Source: Janthinobacterium agaricidamnosum (lineage in GTDB: Bacteria > Pseudomonadota > Gammaproteobacteria > Burkholderiales > Burkholderiaceae_D). Taken from it: DNA of 64,000 bases. The translations under genes were made by a program, and so were the position numbers. Positions 9,241 through 17,740 of this stretch are shown here, piece by piece (the stretch's first letter is position 1; each line of letters starts with the position of its first letter). The notes beneath the pieces were generated by a model. It worked only from the letters and a program-made list of their open reading frames with translations, searched no databases and was not told where the DNA came from. The stretch is from NCBI RefSeq assembly GCF_003667705.1, contig NZ_CP033019.1:1240001-1304000 (forward strand), written 5' to 3'.

Positions 9241-9810
9241 GGGAAAAATCCTTGCTTGAGTAGGTGACGATAGGCGCGAATCTTACCGCATGCGTGTCGA
9301 TGGCGTCCTGCCCCGCCTGCCGGGCATGGGCTTGATTGACGGGCGGGGAAAAAGCCGTGTTAACAAAGTATTTGCATTTAACCAATCGTGGCGCATGAAT
9401 ATTATGTTTTTGTGTATCATTGATCAACCCCTATGTTTGATTTGGCATAAGTGGCTGGCATGGCAGGCTGCGTCTTGCCGTTGGGCGCGACAAAGGTGTA
9501 AAGTTTCTCGCTAAAACGCGATAAAAACTACTAAAATGGCACAATGTAACAACTGTGTCACACGGCTTTGTTACAGCCAAGTTAAGAACCGAACAGGAAG
9601 CAGTTGTAATTAGTTGTAATTGCTATTCCGATTACATGACCACTGTGCCGGGGACGGAACGTTAATTCCGTCCCTGGCGCCGCCAGACTTGTTATATAAA
9701 TTGCAGTACTGTATCTATGAGACTGTTTTGCGACATCAATAGATGGTACTATTTTGAAATGTTGCAGTTTTAATAGTGAGACTTGCGCGTAGCATTTGCA
9801 AAGGAAGAAA
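9241..9810. other. 570-nt divergent regulatory gap, AT-rich
   Basis: No credible gene. It separates xth (leftward) from a small rightward gene and is clearly more AT-rich than its surroundings. It holds several sequence symmetries: TGTAACAA (9545-9552) with TTGTTACA (9568-9575), a perfect 8-bp inverted repeat; a direct duplication AGTTGTAATT x2 (9602-9621); and a long hairpin at 9645-9680, listed separately. A TATAAA-like box occurs near 9690-9700. The abundance of AT and symmetric sites suggests promoter and operator content, possibly also an unannotated small RNA. Confidence 0.5.
9645..9680. repeat. long palindrome GGGACGGAA / TTCCGTCCC
   Basis: GGGACGGAA (9651-9659), loop CGTTAA, TTCCGTCCC (9666-9674) is a perfect 9-bp stem and continues outward as GTGCC/GGCGC with one mismatch and one G-T pair, giving about 14 pairs. 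No T-run follows, so it is not a typical terminator. Similar GGGGACGG palindromes are, to my recollection, common intergenic repeats in proteobacteria; only one copy was seen in this window. Confidence 0.6.
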
Positions 9811-10182
9811 ATGCGAACTGCATTTGAAGCGTGGGCGCAGCGTGACGGCCACATTGTGCGGCGAAGAGAAGACAAACCGGATGAGTACCTGATTTTCGAG
9901 ACCCAGCGCCGCTGGGTTATCTGGCAGGCGGCTCTGACGCATGGCAAGACGGCGACCAAGCCGCGCGTGAGCGCGGCCGAAAAGGCGGCGAAAGCCCAGC
10001 GCGCGCTGGAAATGTCCTCCGATGAAGCGACCGTACGCAACAAGGTGCTTAATGAGGTGCTCGACGCCTTCAGCGGCGCCGATGGCGCGGCCGGCATGGA
10101 AGGCATACTGAAAGTGATCCAGGGCCTGAAGCAGAAGCAGAAGGCGCTGGCCGACGACAAGAGCGAAGATTCAACGGCTTGA
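9811..10182 (+). CDS. small conserved-looking hypothetical protein
   Basis: 123 residues. The ATG at 9811 is preceded by AAGGAAG at 9801-9807, a good ribosome site, so it is preferred over the in-frame TTG at 9796. The N-terminal 40 residues (FEAWAQRDGHIVRRREDKPDEYLIFETQRRWVIWQAAL) resemble a short compact domain rich in aromatic residues; the rest is charged and probably helical (QRALEMSSDEATVRNKVLNE, then a Lys/Gln-rich tail). No signal peptide, membrane segment or recognisable catalytic motif. The next gene begins 10 bp after its stop, so the two may be cotranscribed. Function unknown. Confidence 0.75.
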   Translation: MRTAFEAWAQRDGHIVRRREDKPDEYLIFETQRRWVIWQAALTHGKTATKPRVSAAEKAAKAQRALEMSSDEATVRNKVLNEVLDAFSGADGAAGMEGILKVIQGLKQKQKALADDKSEDSTA

Positions 10183-10192
10183 GGGGACGGCG

Positions 10193-10381
10193 ATGCGTTA
10201 TCGGCACTATAAGGGCGGCATTTACGAACTCGTGTGCGAAGCCACGCTGGAAGCGGATCTGACGCCGATGATCGTCTATCGCGCCGCCGACGGTTCCATC
10301 TGGACCCGTCCGAAAGACGTTTTTTTTCAACTGATCGAAGTCGAAGGCGTCATGGTCCAGCGTTTCGCTCCCATCAACTGA
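10193..10381 (+). CDS. DUF1653 domain protein
   Basis: 62 residues, a whole DUF1653 domain: it opens with YRHYKGGIYELVCEA and contains the M.VYRAADGSIWTRPKDVFF core typical of the family. These are small cytoplasmic proteins of unknown function, often found as single-domain genes. ATG start 10 bp after the preceding stop with GGGGACGG upstream as ribosome site. It sits between two small genes in the same direction, probably one transcription unit. Confidence 0.85.
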   Translation: MRYRHYKGGIYELVCEATLEADLTPMIVYRAADGSIWTRPKDVFFQLIEVEGVMVQRFAPIN

Positions 10382-10414
10382 TGGCCGCCTGCGTGCGTGC
10401 CCGGGATACTTTTC

Positions 10415-10885
10415 ATGCGTAAATTGCTGCCTGCCGCTTTGGTGCTGGGCTTTGCCTGCGCCGCGGCGCATGCCGAAACCATCGGTTCGGTCGATACGGT
10501 GTTCAAACTGATCGGCCCTGACCATAAAATTGTCGTTGAAGCGTATGATGATCCGCGCGTCGCCGGCGTCAGCTGCTATCTGTCGCGCGCCAAGACGGGC
10601 GGCATCAAGGGCGCCGTCGGCCTGGCCGAAGACAAGGCCGATGCGGCCGTGGCTTGCCGCCAGGTGGGGCCGCTGCAATTCAAGGGCAAGCTGCCGCGCC
10701 AGGAAGAAGTGTTCACCGAGCGCGCCTCGATCTTCTTCAAGCACGTGCGCGTCGTGCGCATGGTCGACAGCAAGCGCAATGCGCTGGTCTACCTCGTGTA
10801 TTCCGACCGCCTGATCGAGGGCAGCCCGAAAAACAGCGTCACCGCCGTCGCCGTGCCTGGCGACCAGCCGATCCCCGTCCGTTAA
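10415..10885 (+). CDS. creA: CreA family periplasmic protein
   Basis: 156 residues, almost exactly the length of E. coli CreA (157). A signal peptide [20 protein letters not shown] is followed by [19 protein letters not shown], then the family features [40 protein letters not shown] and the [20 protein letters not shown] block. CreA is exported; its molecular role is not established. The first ATG encoding the signal peptide (10415) is chosen over a GTG six codons upstream. The next gene starts 11 bp after its stop. Confidence 0.9.
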   Translation: MRKLLPAALVLGFACAAAHAETIGSVDTVFKLIGPDHKIVVEAYDDPRVAGVSCYLSRAKTGGIKGAVGLAEDKADAAVACRQVGPLQFKGKLPRQEEVFTERASIFFKHVRVVRMVDSKRNALVYLVYSDRLIEGSPKNSVTAVAVPGDQPIPVR

Positions 10886-10896
10886 GCGAGCTTCCC

Positions 10897-11433
10897 ATGC
10901 GCGTGCCATCGTCTGCCGCCCTTGCCGCCTTTGCCGCCAGGACGCTGCTGCTGTTTGGCCTGGGCGGCTGCGCCACCCTGACGGGCAACACGGACCAGAT
11001 GGTGCTGGTGCAAACCATCCAGGACAACCGCGAACTGACGGGCGCCGGCTGCATCCTCAGCAACGACGTGGGCAAGTGGTTCGTCACCACGCCGGGACGC
11101 ATCACCATCCGCAAGAGCCAGGAACCGTTGAAAGTCGATTGCCGCAAGCACGGTTCGCCCGCCATCGCGACGGACGACCACATCGATCCCAAGCTCAATG
11201 GCAGCGTATGGGGCAATGTCATCCTGACCCTGGGCGTCGGCTATTTCGTCGACCGCAACACGGGCGCCGGCTTCGACTACCCATCGATCCTGACCATCGT
11301 CATGCAAGACCCGGCCCGTCTGGCGCCGCCGCCCGCACCCGTCGCCGTGAAGCCGCCGCCGGCTGCCGTGCCGGAAACGGTGGTGCAGCCCAAGGTGGCA
11401 CCGTCGCCGTTGCCCAATCCCGTCGTCTACTGA
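10897..11433 (+). CDS. putative lipoprotein of unknown function
   Basis: 178 residues. The N-terminus has a hydrophobic stretch ending in a lipobox-like LGGC (Cys near residue 26), indicating a lipid-anchored envelope protein. The middle (CILSNDVGKWFVTTPGRITI, then CRKHG and a GSVWGNVILTLGVGYFVDRNTGAGFDYPS segment) resembles small outer-membrane-associated lipoproteins with a glycine-rich hydrophobic motif; the tail is Pro/Ala/Val-rich, likely unstructured. Follows creA by 11 bp and probably shares its transcript. No specific function can be assigned. Confidence 0.75.
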   Translation: MRVPSSAALAAFAARTLLLFGLGGCATLTGNTDQMVLVQTIQDNRELTGAGCILSNDVGKWFVTTPGRITIRKSQEPLKVDCRKHGSPAIATDDHIDPKLNGSVWGNVILTLGVGYFVDRNTGAGFDYPSILTIVMQDPARLAPPPAPVAVKPPPAAVPETVVQPKVAPSPLPNPVVY

Positions 11434-11450
11434 TTAATACGCCACGCATG

Positions 11451-11481
11451 AAAAAACCGCCAGGGTCAGTGACCGTGGCGG
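11451..11481 (-). terminator. strong terminator reading leftward (pepA side)
   Basis: CCGCCA and TGGCGG (11457-11462, 11476-11481) with inner GGTCA/TGACC form a long near-perfect palindrome. On the minus strand it is followed by six T (the A run at 11451-11456). It would end transcripts coming from pepA after passing through repeat copy 2; on the plus strand only a weak T-rich tail follows. Confidence 0.75.
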
Positions 11482-11499
11482 CTGTCTTCTTGCGTAACG

Positions 11500-11618
11500 A
11501 CGCCTGACAAAACCGTAGCGAGCGGGAGCTAGTGGTGGCCGAGAAGCGCAGCTGTACTTTATGTACAGCGAGCATCGCCGGCCGCCAATAGCCCCGCGCA
11601 GCAGGTTTGGTCTGGCGT
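11500..11618 (+). repeat. structured interspersed repeat, copy 2 (119 nt)
   Basis: Ends ACGCCTGACAAAACC and GGTTTGGTCTGGCGT are complementary except for two positions. The internal hairpin is CTGTAC-TTTAT-GTACAG (11552-11568): compared with copy 1 one base pair of the stem is exchanged (G-C to A-T) and pairing is kept. GTGGCC/GGCCGC arms also pair. It lies between a convergent lipoprotein gene and pepA; the first T of the pepA stop (TTA at 11618-11620) is its last base. Confidence 0.88.
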
Positions 11619-13111
11619 TATACCCGGTTGATCAGGAACGTGGTGAGCAGTGGTACTGGACGGCCGGTCGCGCCCTTCGATCCGCCCGATTTCCATGCCG
11701 TGCCGGCGATGTCCAGATGCGCCCAGGTGTACTTCTTGGTGAAGTTTTCCAGGAAGGCCGCTGCCGTCACCGAGCCGCCGCCTGGCGTGCCGATGTTGGC
11801 CAGGTCGGCGAAGTTCGACTTCAGCTGTTCGTTGTACGCCTCTTCGATCGGCATGCGCCATGCCGTGTCGCTCGATTGCTTGCCCGCTGCCAGCAGTTCA
11901 TTGGCCAGCTGGTCATGCGCCGCATCGCTGCGCGTAAACAGGCCGCTGTTGTGGTGGCCCAAGGCGACGACGCAAGCGCCCGTCAGGGTGGCGATATCGA
12001 CCACGGCTGCCGGCTTGAAACGTTCGGCGTAGGTCAGCGCGTCGCACAGCACCAGACGGCCTTCGGCGTCCGTGTTCAGCACTTCGATGGTCAGGCCGTT
12101 CATGGAGGTGACGATGTCGCCCGGCTTGGTGGCGCGGCCCGACGGCATGTTTTCGCATGCGGCTATGACGCCGATGACGTTCAGCTTCAGGTTCATTTCG
12201 CCGATGGCGCGGAAGGTGCCCAGTACCGAGGCGGCGCCGCACATGTCGTACTTCATTTCATCCATGCCAGGACCGGCCTTGATCGAAATGCCGCCCGTGT
12301 CGAAGGTGATGCCCTTGCCGACCAGGACCACCGGCGCATCCTTGGCCTTGCCGCCCATGTGTTTCAGGACGATGAATTTCGGCGGCTGCTCGCTGCCGTT
12401 GGTGACGGACAGGAAGCTGCCCATTTTCAGCGCTTCGAGCTGTTTGCGGTCCAGTACTTCGACTTCGAACTTGTAATCCTTGGCCAGCTGCTTGGCCGTG
12501 CTGGCCAGGTAGGTCGGATTGGCGATGTTCGCCGGCAGGTCGCCCAGCTTGCGCGTCAGGTCGGAACCGTTGGCGATGGCGATGGCTTGTGCCAGCGCGC
12601 CGCGCGTGGCTGCCGTTGCTGGCGCTGCCAGGACGATCTTGCGCACGCCTGCCGGCGCTGGATCTTTTTTGCTTTTTTGCGAGTCGCAGCGGTATTCGCT
12701 GTCATGTGCTGCTTGCACCACGCAACGGATTGCCCAATTTACGTCGCGCTCTTTCACTTCAGCCAGCGGTAATGCGATAATGGCGTCCGCAGCGCCCAGC
12801 GAGCCGAAGGCCTTCAGCGCGGCTTGTACGCCGGTCGTGAAGCTTTTTTCGCTGACAGTGTCATCGCTGCCCATGCCTACCAGCAGAACACGTTCGGCGG
12901 CGACGCCATCGACTGCGCGCAGCAGCAAGGTGCTGCCAGGCTTGCCGCTGATGTCGCCGGACTTCAGCGCAGCCGAAATCGCACCCTTGCTGTCCAGCGA
13001 TTTTGCCGCTGGCGACAGTTTTTTGTTTTCGAATACCGCAACCGCGATGCATCCGCTTTTGGCCGTGCCGAGGGTGCTCTTGGTATCGAATGCTTTTATG
13101 CTAAAGTCCAT
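11618..13111 (-). CDS. pepA: leucyl aminopeptidase (M17)
   Basis: 497 residues from the ATG at 13111, which has GGAGA 8 bp upstream; an ATG six codons earlier (13129) is possible but less well placed. The C-terminal catalytic domain has [17 protein letters not shown] with metal-binding Lys and Asp, [13 protein letters not shown], and [14 protein letters not shown], the M17 signature with metal-binding Asp and Glu and the catalytic Arg. The N-terminal macro-like domain is less conserved, as usual. Members form hexamers that remove N-terminal residues from peptides; some also bind DNA. Divergent from lptF; the 67-bp gap contains AGTAACGTGTTACT (13135-13148), a 6-2-6 palindrome that could be an operator. 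Confidence 0.95.
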   Translation of the reverse strand: MDFSIKAFDTKSTLGTAKSGCIAVAVFENKKLSPAAKSLDSKGAISAALKSGDISGKPGSTLLLRAVDGVAAERVLLVGMGSDDTVSEKSFTTGVQAALKAFGSLGAADAIIALPLAEVKERDVNWAIRCVVQAAHDSEYRCDSQKSKKDPAPAGVRKIVLAAPATAATRGALAQAIAIANGSDLTRKLGDLPANIANPTYLASTAKQLAKDYKFEVEVLDRKQLEALKMGSFLSVTNGSEQPPKFIVLKHMGGKAKDAPVVLVGKGITFDTGGISIKAGPGMDEMKYDMCGAASVLGTFRAIGEMNLKLNVIGVIAACENMPSGRATKPGDIVTSMNGLTIEVLNTDAEGRLVLCDALTYAERFKPAAVVDIATLTGACVVALGHHNSGLFTRSDAAHDQLANELLAAGKQSSDTAWRMPIEEAYNEQLKSNFADLANIGTPGGGSVTAAAFLENFTKKYTWAHLDIAGTAWKSGGSKGATGRPVPLLTTFLINRV

Positions 13112-13178
13112 TTGGTTCTCCGTTTTCATTTACTAGTAACGTGTTACTCAACTAACTGACCCGAATTATAAACTCCGA

Positions 13179-14324
13179 ATGATCTTTCAACGCGCCCTTC
13201 GACGTGAATTGGCTAGTGCCGCCGGGGCCACCTTCACTGTTTTGTTCAGCATCCTGCTCACCTGGATGCTGATCGGTATTCTCGGCAAGGCGGCGGGCGG
13301 CAAGATCGCGTCGGCCGACGTCATGTCCCTGATGGTCTTTTCCGCCCTGATGCAGCTGCCCACCATCATCATCCTCACCGGATTCATTTCGGTGCTGATG
13401 GTCGTCACGCGCAGCTACAAGGAGTCGGAGATGGTGGTGTGGTTCGCCTCGGGCCTGAGCCTGTCGCGCTGGATCTGGCCCGTGCTCAGCTTCGGCCTGC
13501 CGCTGGTGCTGGCCACCGGCGTCCTGAGTTTGTACGCCACGCCGTGGGCGCAAAAGAAAAGCGATGAATATGTGGCGCGCTTTGAAAAGCGCGAAGACCT
13601 GCAGAAAGTCACGCCGGGCCAGTTCCGCGAATCGGCCGGCAGCAACCGTATCTTTTTCGTCGAGGGCGCCAGCGGCGAAAAGAACGTGGTGCAGAACGTC
13701 TTCGTCAATACCGTCGATGAAAAAGGCAGCGCCGTCGTCGTCGTCGCGAAGGAAGGCGTGATCAATACCGACGCCAAGGGCGAACGCTTCCTGGTGCTCA
13801 AGAGCGGCCGCCGCTACCAGGGCGTGCCGACACAGGCGGACTTCCAGACCATGGAATTCGAGCAGTACATCATGCGCATCGAGAGCAAGCAGCAGGAACT
13901 GGGCGCGGAACTGGGCGTGCGCGCCATGAGCACCATGGCCCTGGTCGCCGATCCGAATCCCTACACCATGGCCGAGTTGCTGTGGCGGGTCAGTGCGCCG
14001 CTGATCGGCCTGATGCTGATCCTGCTGGCCATTCCGCTGGGCTTTGTCAATCCGCGTGCCGGCAGTTCGGCCAACCTGATCATCGCCCTGCTGATTTTCT
14101 TCACCTACAGCAATCTGATCAAGGTCGTCGAAGCGAGCGTGAAACAGGGGCGCCTGACCTTCGGTCTGGCCTGGTGGCCGCTGCACCTGCTGGCGGCGCT
14201 GGCCGTGGTTGCGCTGTTTGCGTGGCGCCTGAATGTGAATCACCGCTATCATCCGCTGGTCCTGCTGGCGGCTTTCAAGCGCGCGCGCCGCGCCGGCAAA
14301 CCAAGTAAAGCGGTATCGAAATGA
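13179..14324 (+). CDS. lptF: LPS export ABC transporter permease LptF
   Basis: 381 residues. Six membrane segments in two groups of three flank a periplasmic domain of about 170 residues (RFEKREDLQKVTPGQFRE ... FEQYIMRIES), the LptF/LptG topology. It starts MIFQRALRRELASAAG, as in other LptF proteins. With LptG and the ATPase LptB it pulls lipopolysaccharide from the inner membrane onto the LptC/A bridge. The gene overlaps lptG by 4 bp (ATGA). lptB, lptC and lptA are not in the window, as is normal. The pepA-lptFG divergent arrangement is common in betaproteobacteria. Confidence 0.95.
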   Translation: MIFQRALRRELASAAGATFTVLFSILLTWMLIGILGKAAGGKIASADVMSLMVFSALMQLPTIIILTGFISVLMVVTRSYKESEMVVWFASGLSLSRWIWPVLSFGLPLVLATGVLSLYATPWAQKKSDEYVARFEKREDLQKVTPGQFRESAGSNRIFFVEGASGEKNVVQNVFVNTVDEKGSAVVVVAKEGVINTDAKGERFLVLKSGRRYQGVPTQADFQTMEFEQYIMRIESKQQELGAELGVRAMSTMALVADPNPYTMAELLWRVSAPLIGLMLILLAIPLGFVNPRAGSSANLIIALLIFFTYSNLIKVVEASVKQGRLTFGLAWWPLHLLAALAVVALFAWRLNVNHRYHPLVLLAAFKRARRAGKPSKAVSK

Positions 14325-15490
14325 AGATTTTACAGCGCTATTTTGCGGTCTCGATATTCCAGGCGGTGCTGTTCGTGCTGCTGGCCTTTCTGGCTTTGCA
14401 AGCCTTCATCGACCTGACGGGCGAGTTGCCCAAGGTGGGCCGCAACGGCTACACCATCCAGTATGCCTTCCTGTATGTGCTGGTGCTGGTGCCGGGGCAC
14501 GTGTACGAGGTGATGCCGATCGCGGCGCTGATCGGCACCATCTACACGATGGCGCAGTTTGCCGCCAGTTCCGAATTTACCATCATGCGCGCATCGAGCA
14601 TGTCGACGGCGATGGCCGCCGGTTTCCTGTTCCGCATCGGTATCGTCTTCGTCGTCATCACCTTCATCTTCGGCGAGGTGATCACGCCGCGCACGGAGCC
14701 GCTGGCCGAACGCCTCAAGCTGACCTCGCGCGGCGCGGCCGTGTCGAGCGAGTTTCGCTCGGGCCTGTGGACCAAGGACATGGTCAAGAGCGACGGCCTG
14801 ACGGGTACCGTCACCGGCTCGCGCTTTTTCAATGTGGGCGAAGCGCGTGCGGACGGCCAGCTGAAAAACGTCAAGCTGTATGAATTCGACACCGATATGC
14901 GTTTGCGCACCCTGACCGTGGCCAAAGGCGCGACGTATCAGGGCAATAATATCTGGCGTCTGACCGATGTGACGGAAACCTCGTTCTCGAACAGCGCGGC
15001 CACCTCGCCCGGCTTCGAGCCAAAGCTGGCGAACTACTATGGGCAGGAAACGAGTCTGGTGCGCACGGTGCAGAGCGCCAGCAAGGACATGACGTCGGAA
15101 GTGACGCCGAAGATCCTGACGGTGTCGGCGTCCGACCCCGAGCGCATGTCGGCCAGCGAACTGGCCGTGTACACGCGCCACCTGGCCGAGAACAAGCAGG
15201 AAACCGAGCGTTTCCGCATCGCTTTCTGGAAAAAGCTGATCGATCCGCTGGCCATCTTCGTGCTGATGGCGCTGGCGCTGCCGTTCGCCTACATGCATAC
15301 GCGCAGCGGCGGCATCAGCCTGAAGATATTCATCGGCATCATGATCGGCGTGAGCTTCATGCTGGTCAACACCCTGTTCTCGCATCTTGGCTTGCTCAGC
15401 ACCTGGCCCGCCTTCCTGACGGCGGTGGCGCCGAGCGCCCTGTATCTGCTGCTGGCGCTGGGCGCCCTGTGGTGGGTGGAGCGGCACTGA
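14321..15490 (+). CDS. lptG: LPS export ABC transporter permease LptG
   Basis: 389 residues beginning MKILQRYFAVSIFQAVLFVLLAFLALQ, with six predicted membrane helices and a central periplasmic domain (residues about 135-300). Partner of LptF in the LptB2FG transporter. Its start overlaps the lptF stop, indicating translational coupling, and its TGA (15488-15490) overlaps the ATG of the following chelatase gene by one base. The last helices (FIGIMIGVSFMLVNTLFSHLG) match the family. Confidence 0.95.
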   Translation: MKILQRYFAVSIFQAVLFVLLAFLALQAFIDLTGELPKVGRNGYTIQYAFLYVLVLVPGHVYEVMPIAALIGTIYTMAQFAASSEFTIMRASSMSTAMAAGFLFRIGIVFVVITFIFGEVITPRTEPLAERLKLTSRGAAVSSEFRSGLWTKDMVKSDGLTGTVTGSRFFNVGEARADGQLKNVKLYEFDTDMRLRTLTVAKGATYQGNNIWRLTDVTETSFSNSAATSPGFEPKLANYYGQETSLVRTVQSASKDMTSEVTPKILTVSASDPERMSASELAVYTRHLAENKQETERFRIAFWKKLIDPLAIFVLMALALPFAYMHTRSGGISLKIFIGIMIGVSFMLVNTLFSHLGLLSTWPAFLTAVAPSALYLLLALGALWWVERH

Positions 15491-15897
15491 TGGAGACGAA
15501 CGTGAAACAGGCATTGATCTTGTTTGCCCATGGCGCGCGCGCCGCATCGTGGGCCGCCCCCTTCGAGCGGCTGCGCGACCTGACCCAGGCGCGCATGCCC
15601 GGCGCCAGCGTGCACCTGGCCTTCCTGGAACTGATGACGCCACGCCTGCCCGAGCTGGTGGCGAGCCTGCTGGCCGAGCTGCCCGCCGGCGCCATCCTCG
15701 ACGTCACCGTGGTACCCGTGTTCCTGGGGCAGGGCGGGCATGTGCTGCGCGACTTGCCGTTGCTGCTGGAAGAACTGCGCCAGCAGCATCCGGCACTGCG
15801 CCTGAAGGTGGTCGAGGCGGTGGGCGAGAACGCCAGCGTGCTCGCCGCCATCGCCGATTACTGCGTGGCGGCGCCAGGTTCCAGCCCTTTGCCTTGA
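15490..15897 (+). CDS. short CbiX/SirB-type sirohydrochlorin chelatase
   Basis: 135 residues, the short single-domain form of the CbiX family. ILFAHGARAASW carries the N-terminal metal-binding His in the normal position; VTVVPVFLGQGGHVLRDLP holds the second His motif. The family inserts Fe2+ or Co2+ into sirohydrochlorin. With cobA and siroheme-dependent cysI only 2-8 kb away, an iron-inserting role in siroheme synthesis is a reasonable inference, although the gene is translationally coupled to lptG rather than to the cys operon. ATG at 15490 is chosen because it forms TGATG with the lptG stop; a GTG at 15469 is an alternative. Confidence 0.85.
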   Translation: METNVKQALILFAHGARAASWAAPFERLRDLTQARMPGASVHLAFLELMTPRLPELVASLLAELPAGAILDVTVVPVFLGQGGHVLRDLPLLLEELRQQHPALRLKVVEAVGENASVLAAIADYCVAAPGSSPLP

Positions 15898-16862
15898 GCG
15901 GCATCGACATCGTCTACCTGTGGGTAGACGGCGCCGATCCCGCCTGGCGCGCGCGCCGGCGACACGCCTATGCCGCCTGGGCGCAGGCGCATCCTGGCCA
16001 GCTGGCCCTGCACGGCAACGTGGCGGGGCGCTACCGCGACAACGGCGAACTGCGCTACAACCTGCGCGCGCTCGAGCGTTTCTTTCCCGGCCATGGCCAC
16101 ATCTATCTGCTGACGGACCGGCAAGTGCCCCACTGGCTGCGCGCATCAAAGCGCCTGACCGTGATCGACCATGCGAGCCTGATGCCCGATGCCTCCCTGC
16201 CGGTGTTCGACTCCGGTCATATCGAATCGTACCTGCACCATATTCCGGGATTGTCCGAACGCTTCCTGTATCTGAACGACGACGTATTTTTCGGCGCGCC
16301 GTTCGAGCCTGCATTCTGGTTTGGCGGAGAAGGGGACCGGCGTTTGAGTGTTTTCACGGAGAGCGCGCTGCACGATGATGTGCCGGGCTTGCGCGCCGAC
16401 GTGGCGGCGCCCGTCAATTGCGCGACCTTGTCGCGGCAATGGCTGTCGGCGCAGTACCCCGCTTACCTGCATGAACCGCGCCTGTATGCGCATGCGCCGC
16501 GGCCCATGCTGAAAAGCGCGCTGCATGCGCTGGAAGGGCTGGCGCCGGCCATGTTTGCCGCTGTGCGCGAGACGGTGTTCCGCTCGTGGCAGGTGCCGGC
16601 ATTGCTGCCCGACCTGGTGCCGCGCTGGATGGTGCATCAGGGGATTGCGCGCTCGCGCATGCTCGACCCGCTGCATATCGCCAGCGGCGATGCGCAGGCG
16701 CCGCAGCAGCTTGAGGAACTGGCGGCGCGTTTCGGCAGCTTGCCGTTTTTCTGCATCAACGATACCTGCGACGAGGCCGGCGACGACGACCCGCGCCTGC
16801 TGCGCGTGGCCGCTACCTTGCAGCGGCTGCTGCCGCTGCCGTCATCGTTTGAAGTTGCTTAA
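15894..16862 (+). CDS. Stealth family sugar-phosphate transferase
   Basis: About 322 residues from a TTG at 15894 that overlaps the preceding TGA; no in-frame ATG precedes the conserved core. It opens with IDIVYLWVDGADPAW (Stealth CR1), continues with RYRDNGELRYNLRALERFFP and IYLLTDRQVPHWL (CR2), then FDSGHIESYLHHIPGLSERFLYLNDDVFFG and a CR3-like Arg-Pro-Met-Leu block, ending with CINDTCDE (CR4). The family includes bacterial capsule hexose-1-phosphate transferases and human GNPTAB. Likely role: transfer of sugar-1-phosphate to a surface glycan. It lies directly after lptF-lptG-chelatase and may be cotranscribed. The nucleotide-sugar donor and acceptor are unknown. It overlaps the 3' end of the convergent next gene by 4 bp. 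Confidence 0.85.
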   Translation: MSGIDIVYLWVDGADPAWRARRRHAYAAWAQAHPGQLALHGNVAGRYRDNGELRYNLRALERFFPGHGHIYLLTDRQVPHWLRASKRLTVIDHASLMPDASLPVFDSGHIESYLHHIPGLSERFLYLNDDVFFGAPFEPAFWFGGEGDRRLSVFTESALHDDVPGLRADVAAPVNCATLSRQWLSAQYPAYLHEPRLYAHAPRPMLKSALHALEGLAPAMFAAVRETVFRSWQVPALLPDLVPRWMVHQGIARSRMLDPLHIASGDAQAPQQLEELAARFGSLPFFCINDTCDEAGDDDPRLLRVAATLQRLLPLPSSFEVA

Positions 16863-17509
16863 GCCGCTTTCTTCTTCGGCGCCAGGCTGATGCGGGCGGC
16901 GGCCGTGCTGTCGGACAGCGAAGCGAGGAACAGCAGCCAATAGGCGCCCAATTCGAGCACTTCTTCGCCCAGCAGCGCGTAGGCGTCCGGCATGCCATGA
17001 AAGACCTTCTTGTCGAAAGGCCAGCCAGCGACCATCAGCAAGCCGCCGATGGCCGTCAGGATGGTGATGCGCATGCTGAAAATCTGCGGCGCATGGGCAA
17101 ACACCTTGCGCGCGCGCGGCGCGAAGAAGATCAGCAAGCGTATCAGGATCAGCAACTCCACCAGACGCAGGGCTTTTTCCAGCTGCGCCCAGGCGGGCGC
17201 CGTGCCGAACTGATCGATATCGAGTTCGCGCAGCAGGAAGCCGAACAGCAGCGCGCACAGGCCCGCATGCATGAGGAAGCGCAGGGACTGGCGGTCAGTC
17301 TCTTGCCAGGCGCGCACGCCGTGCACGGTGCAAGCCAGGGCCAGGAACAGCGCCTGCAGCCATTCCAGCAAATGGTTTTCATCGTCGATATTCGGGAAGA
17401 CCGTCCACAGGGCGATGGAGGCGAGCATGCTGAACAGCACGGCGCTGGCGACGCCGACATTGCTGCGGCTGAGCGAAGTCAGGGCTTCGCGCATGGAGGT
17501 GAAATTCAT
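16859..17509 (-). CDS. integral membrane protein of unknown function
   Basis: 216 residues from the ATG at 17509 (MNFTSMREALTSL), the point after which hydrophobic structure begins; the open frame extends further upstream but that part is Arg/Pro-rich and lacks protein character. Five or six predicted membrane segments are visible (for example VGVASAVLFSMLASIALWTVF, LQALFLALACTVHGV, ITILTAIGGLLMVAGW, AYWLLFLASL), with a charged KKKAA tail. No enzyme motif is recognisable. Transcribed toward the Stealth gene with overlapping stop codons. The gap 17510-17740 to cobA shows no clear gene. Confidence 0.65.
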   Translation of the reverse strand: MNFTSMREALTSLSRSNVGVASAVLFSMLASIALWTVFPNIDDENHLLEWLQALFLALACTVHGVRAWQETDRQSLRFLMHAGLCALLFGFLLRELDIDQFGTAPAWAQLEKALRLVELLILIRLLIFFAPRARKVFAHAPQIFSMRITILTAIGGLLMVAGWPFDKKVFHGMPDAYALLGEEVLELGAYWLLFLASLSDSTAAARISLAPKKKAA

Positions 17510-17740
17510 GTGTGGTCGTAAGGCTAAAGTTGCGCGGCGCGGTATTGCAGCCTGCGGGCGCAGCTTTTTTCGGGGAGGGTCAGCCGGGATACCGCACGGC
17601 AAGCGCTATGGCGGGGCGAAGCGTGAATTTATTGCTATCACGCAACAACTTCTCGAGAAAAGATGCGTGAGCATCGTATCATGTTTCCCCGGAAGACGTC
17701 GGTTACTGACTTTAAAGTCGGTAAAATACGCTGTGTTTAT

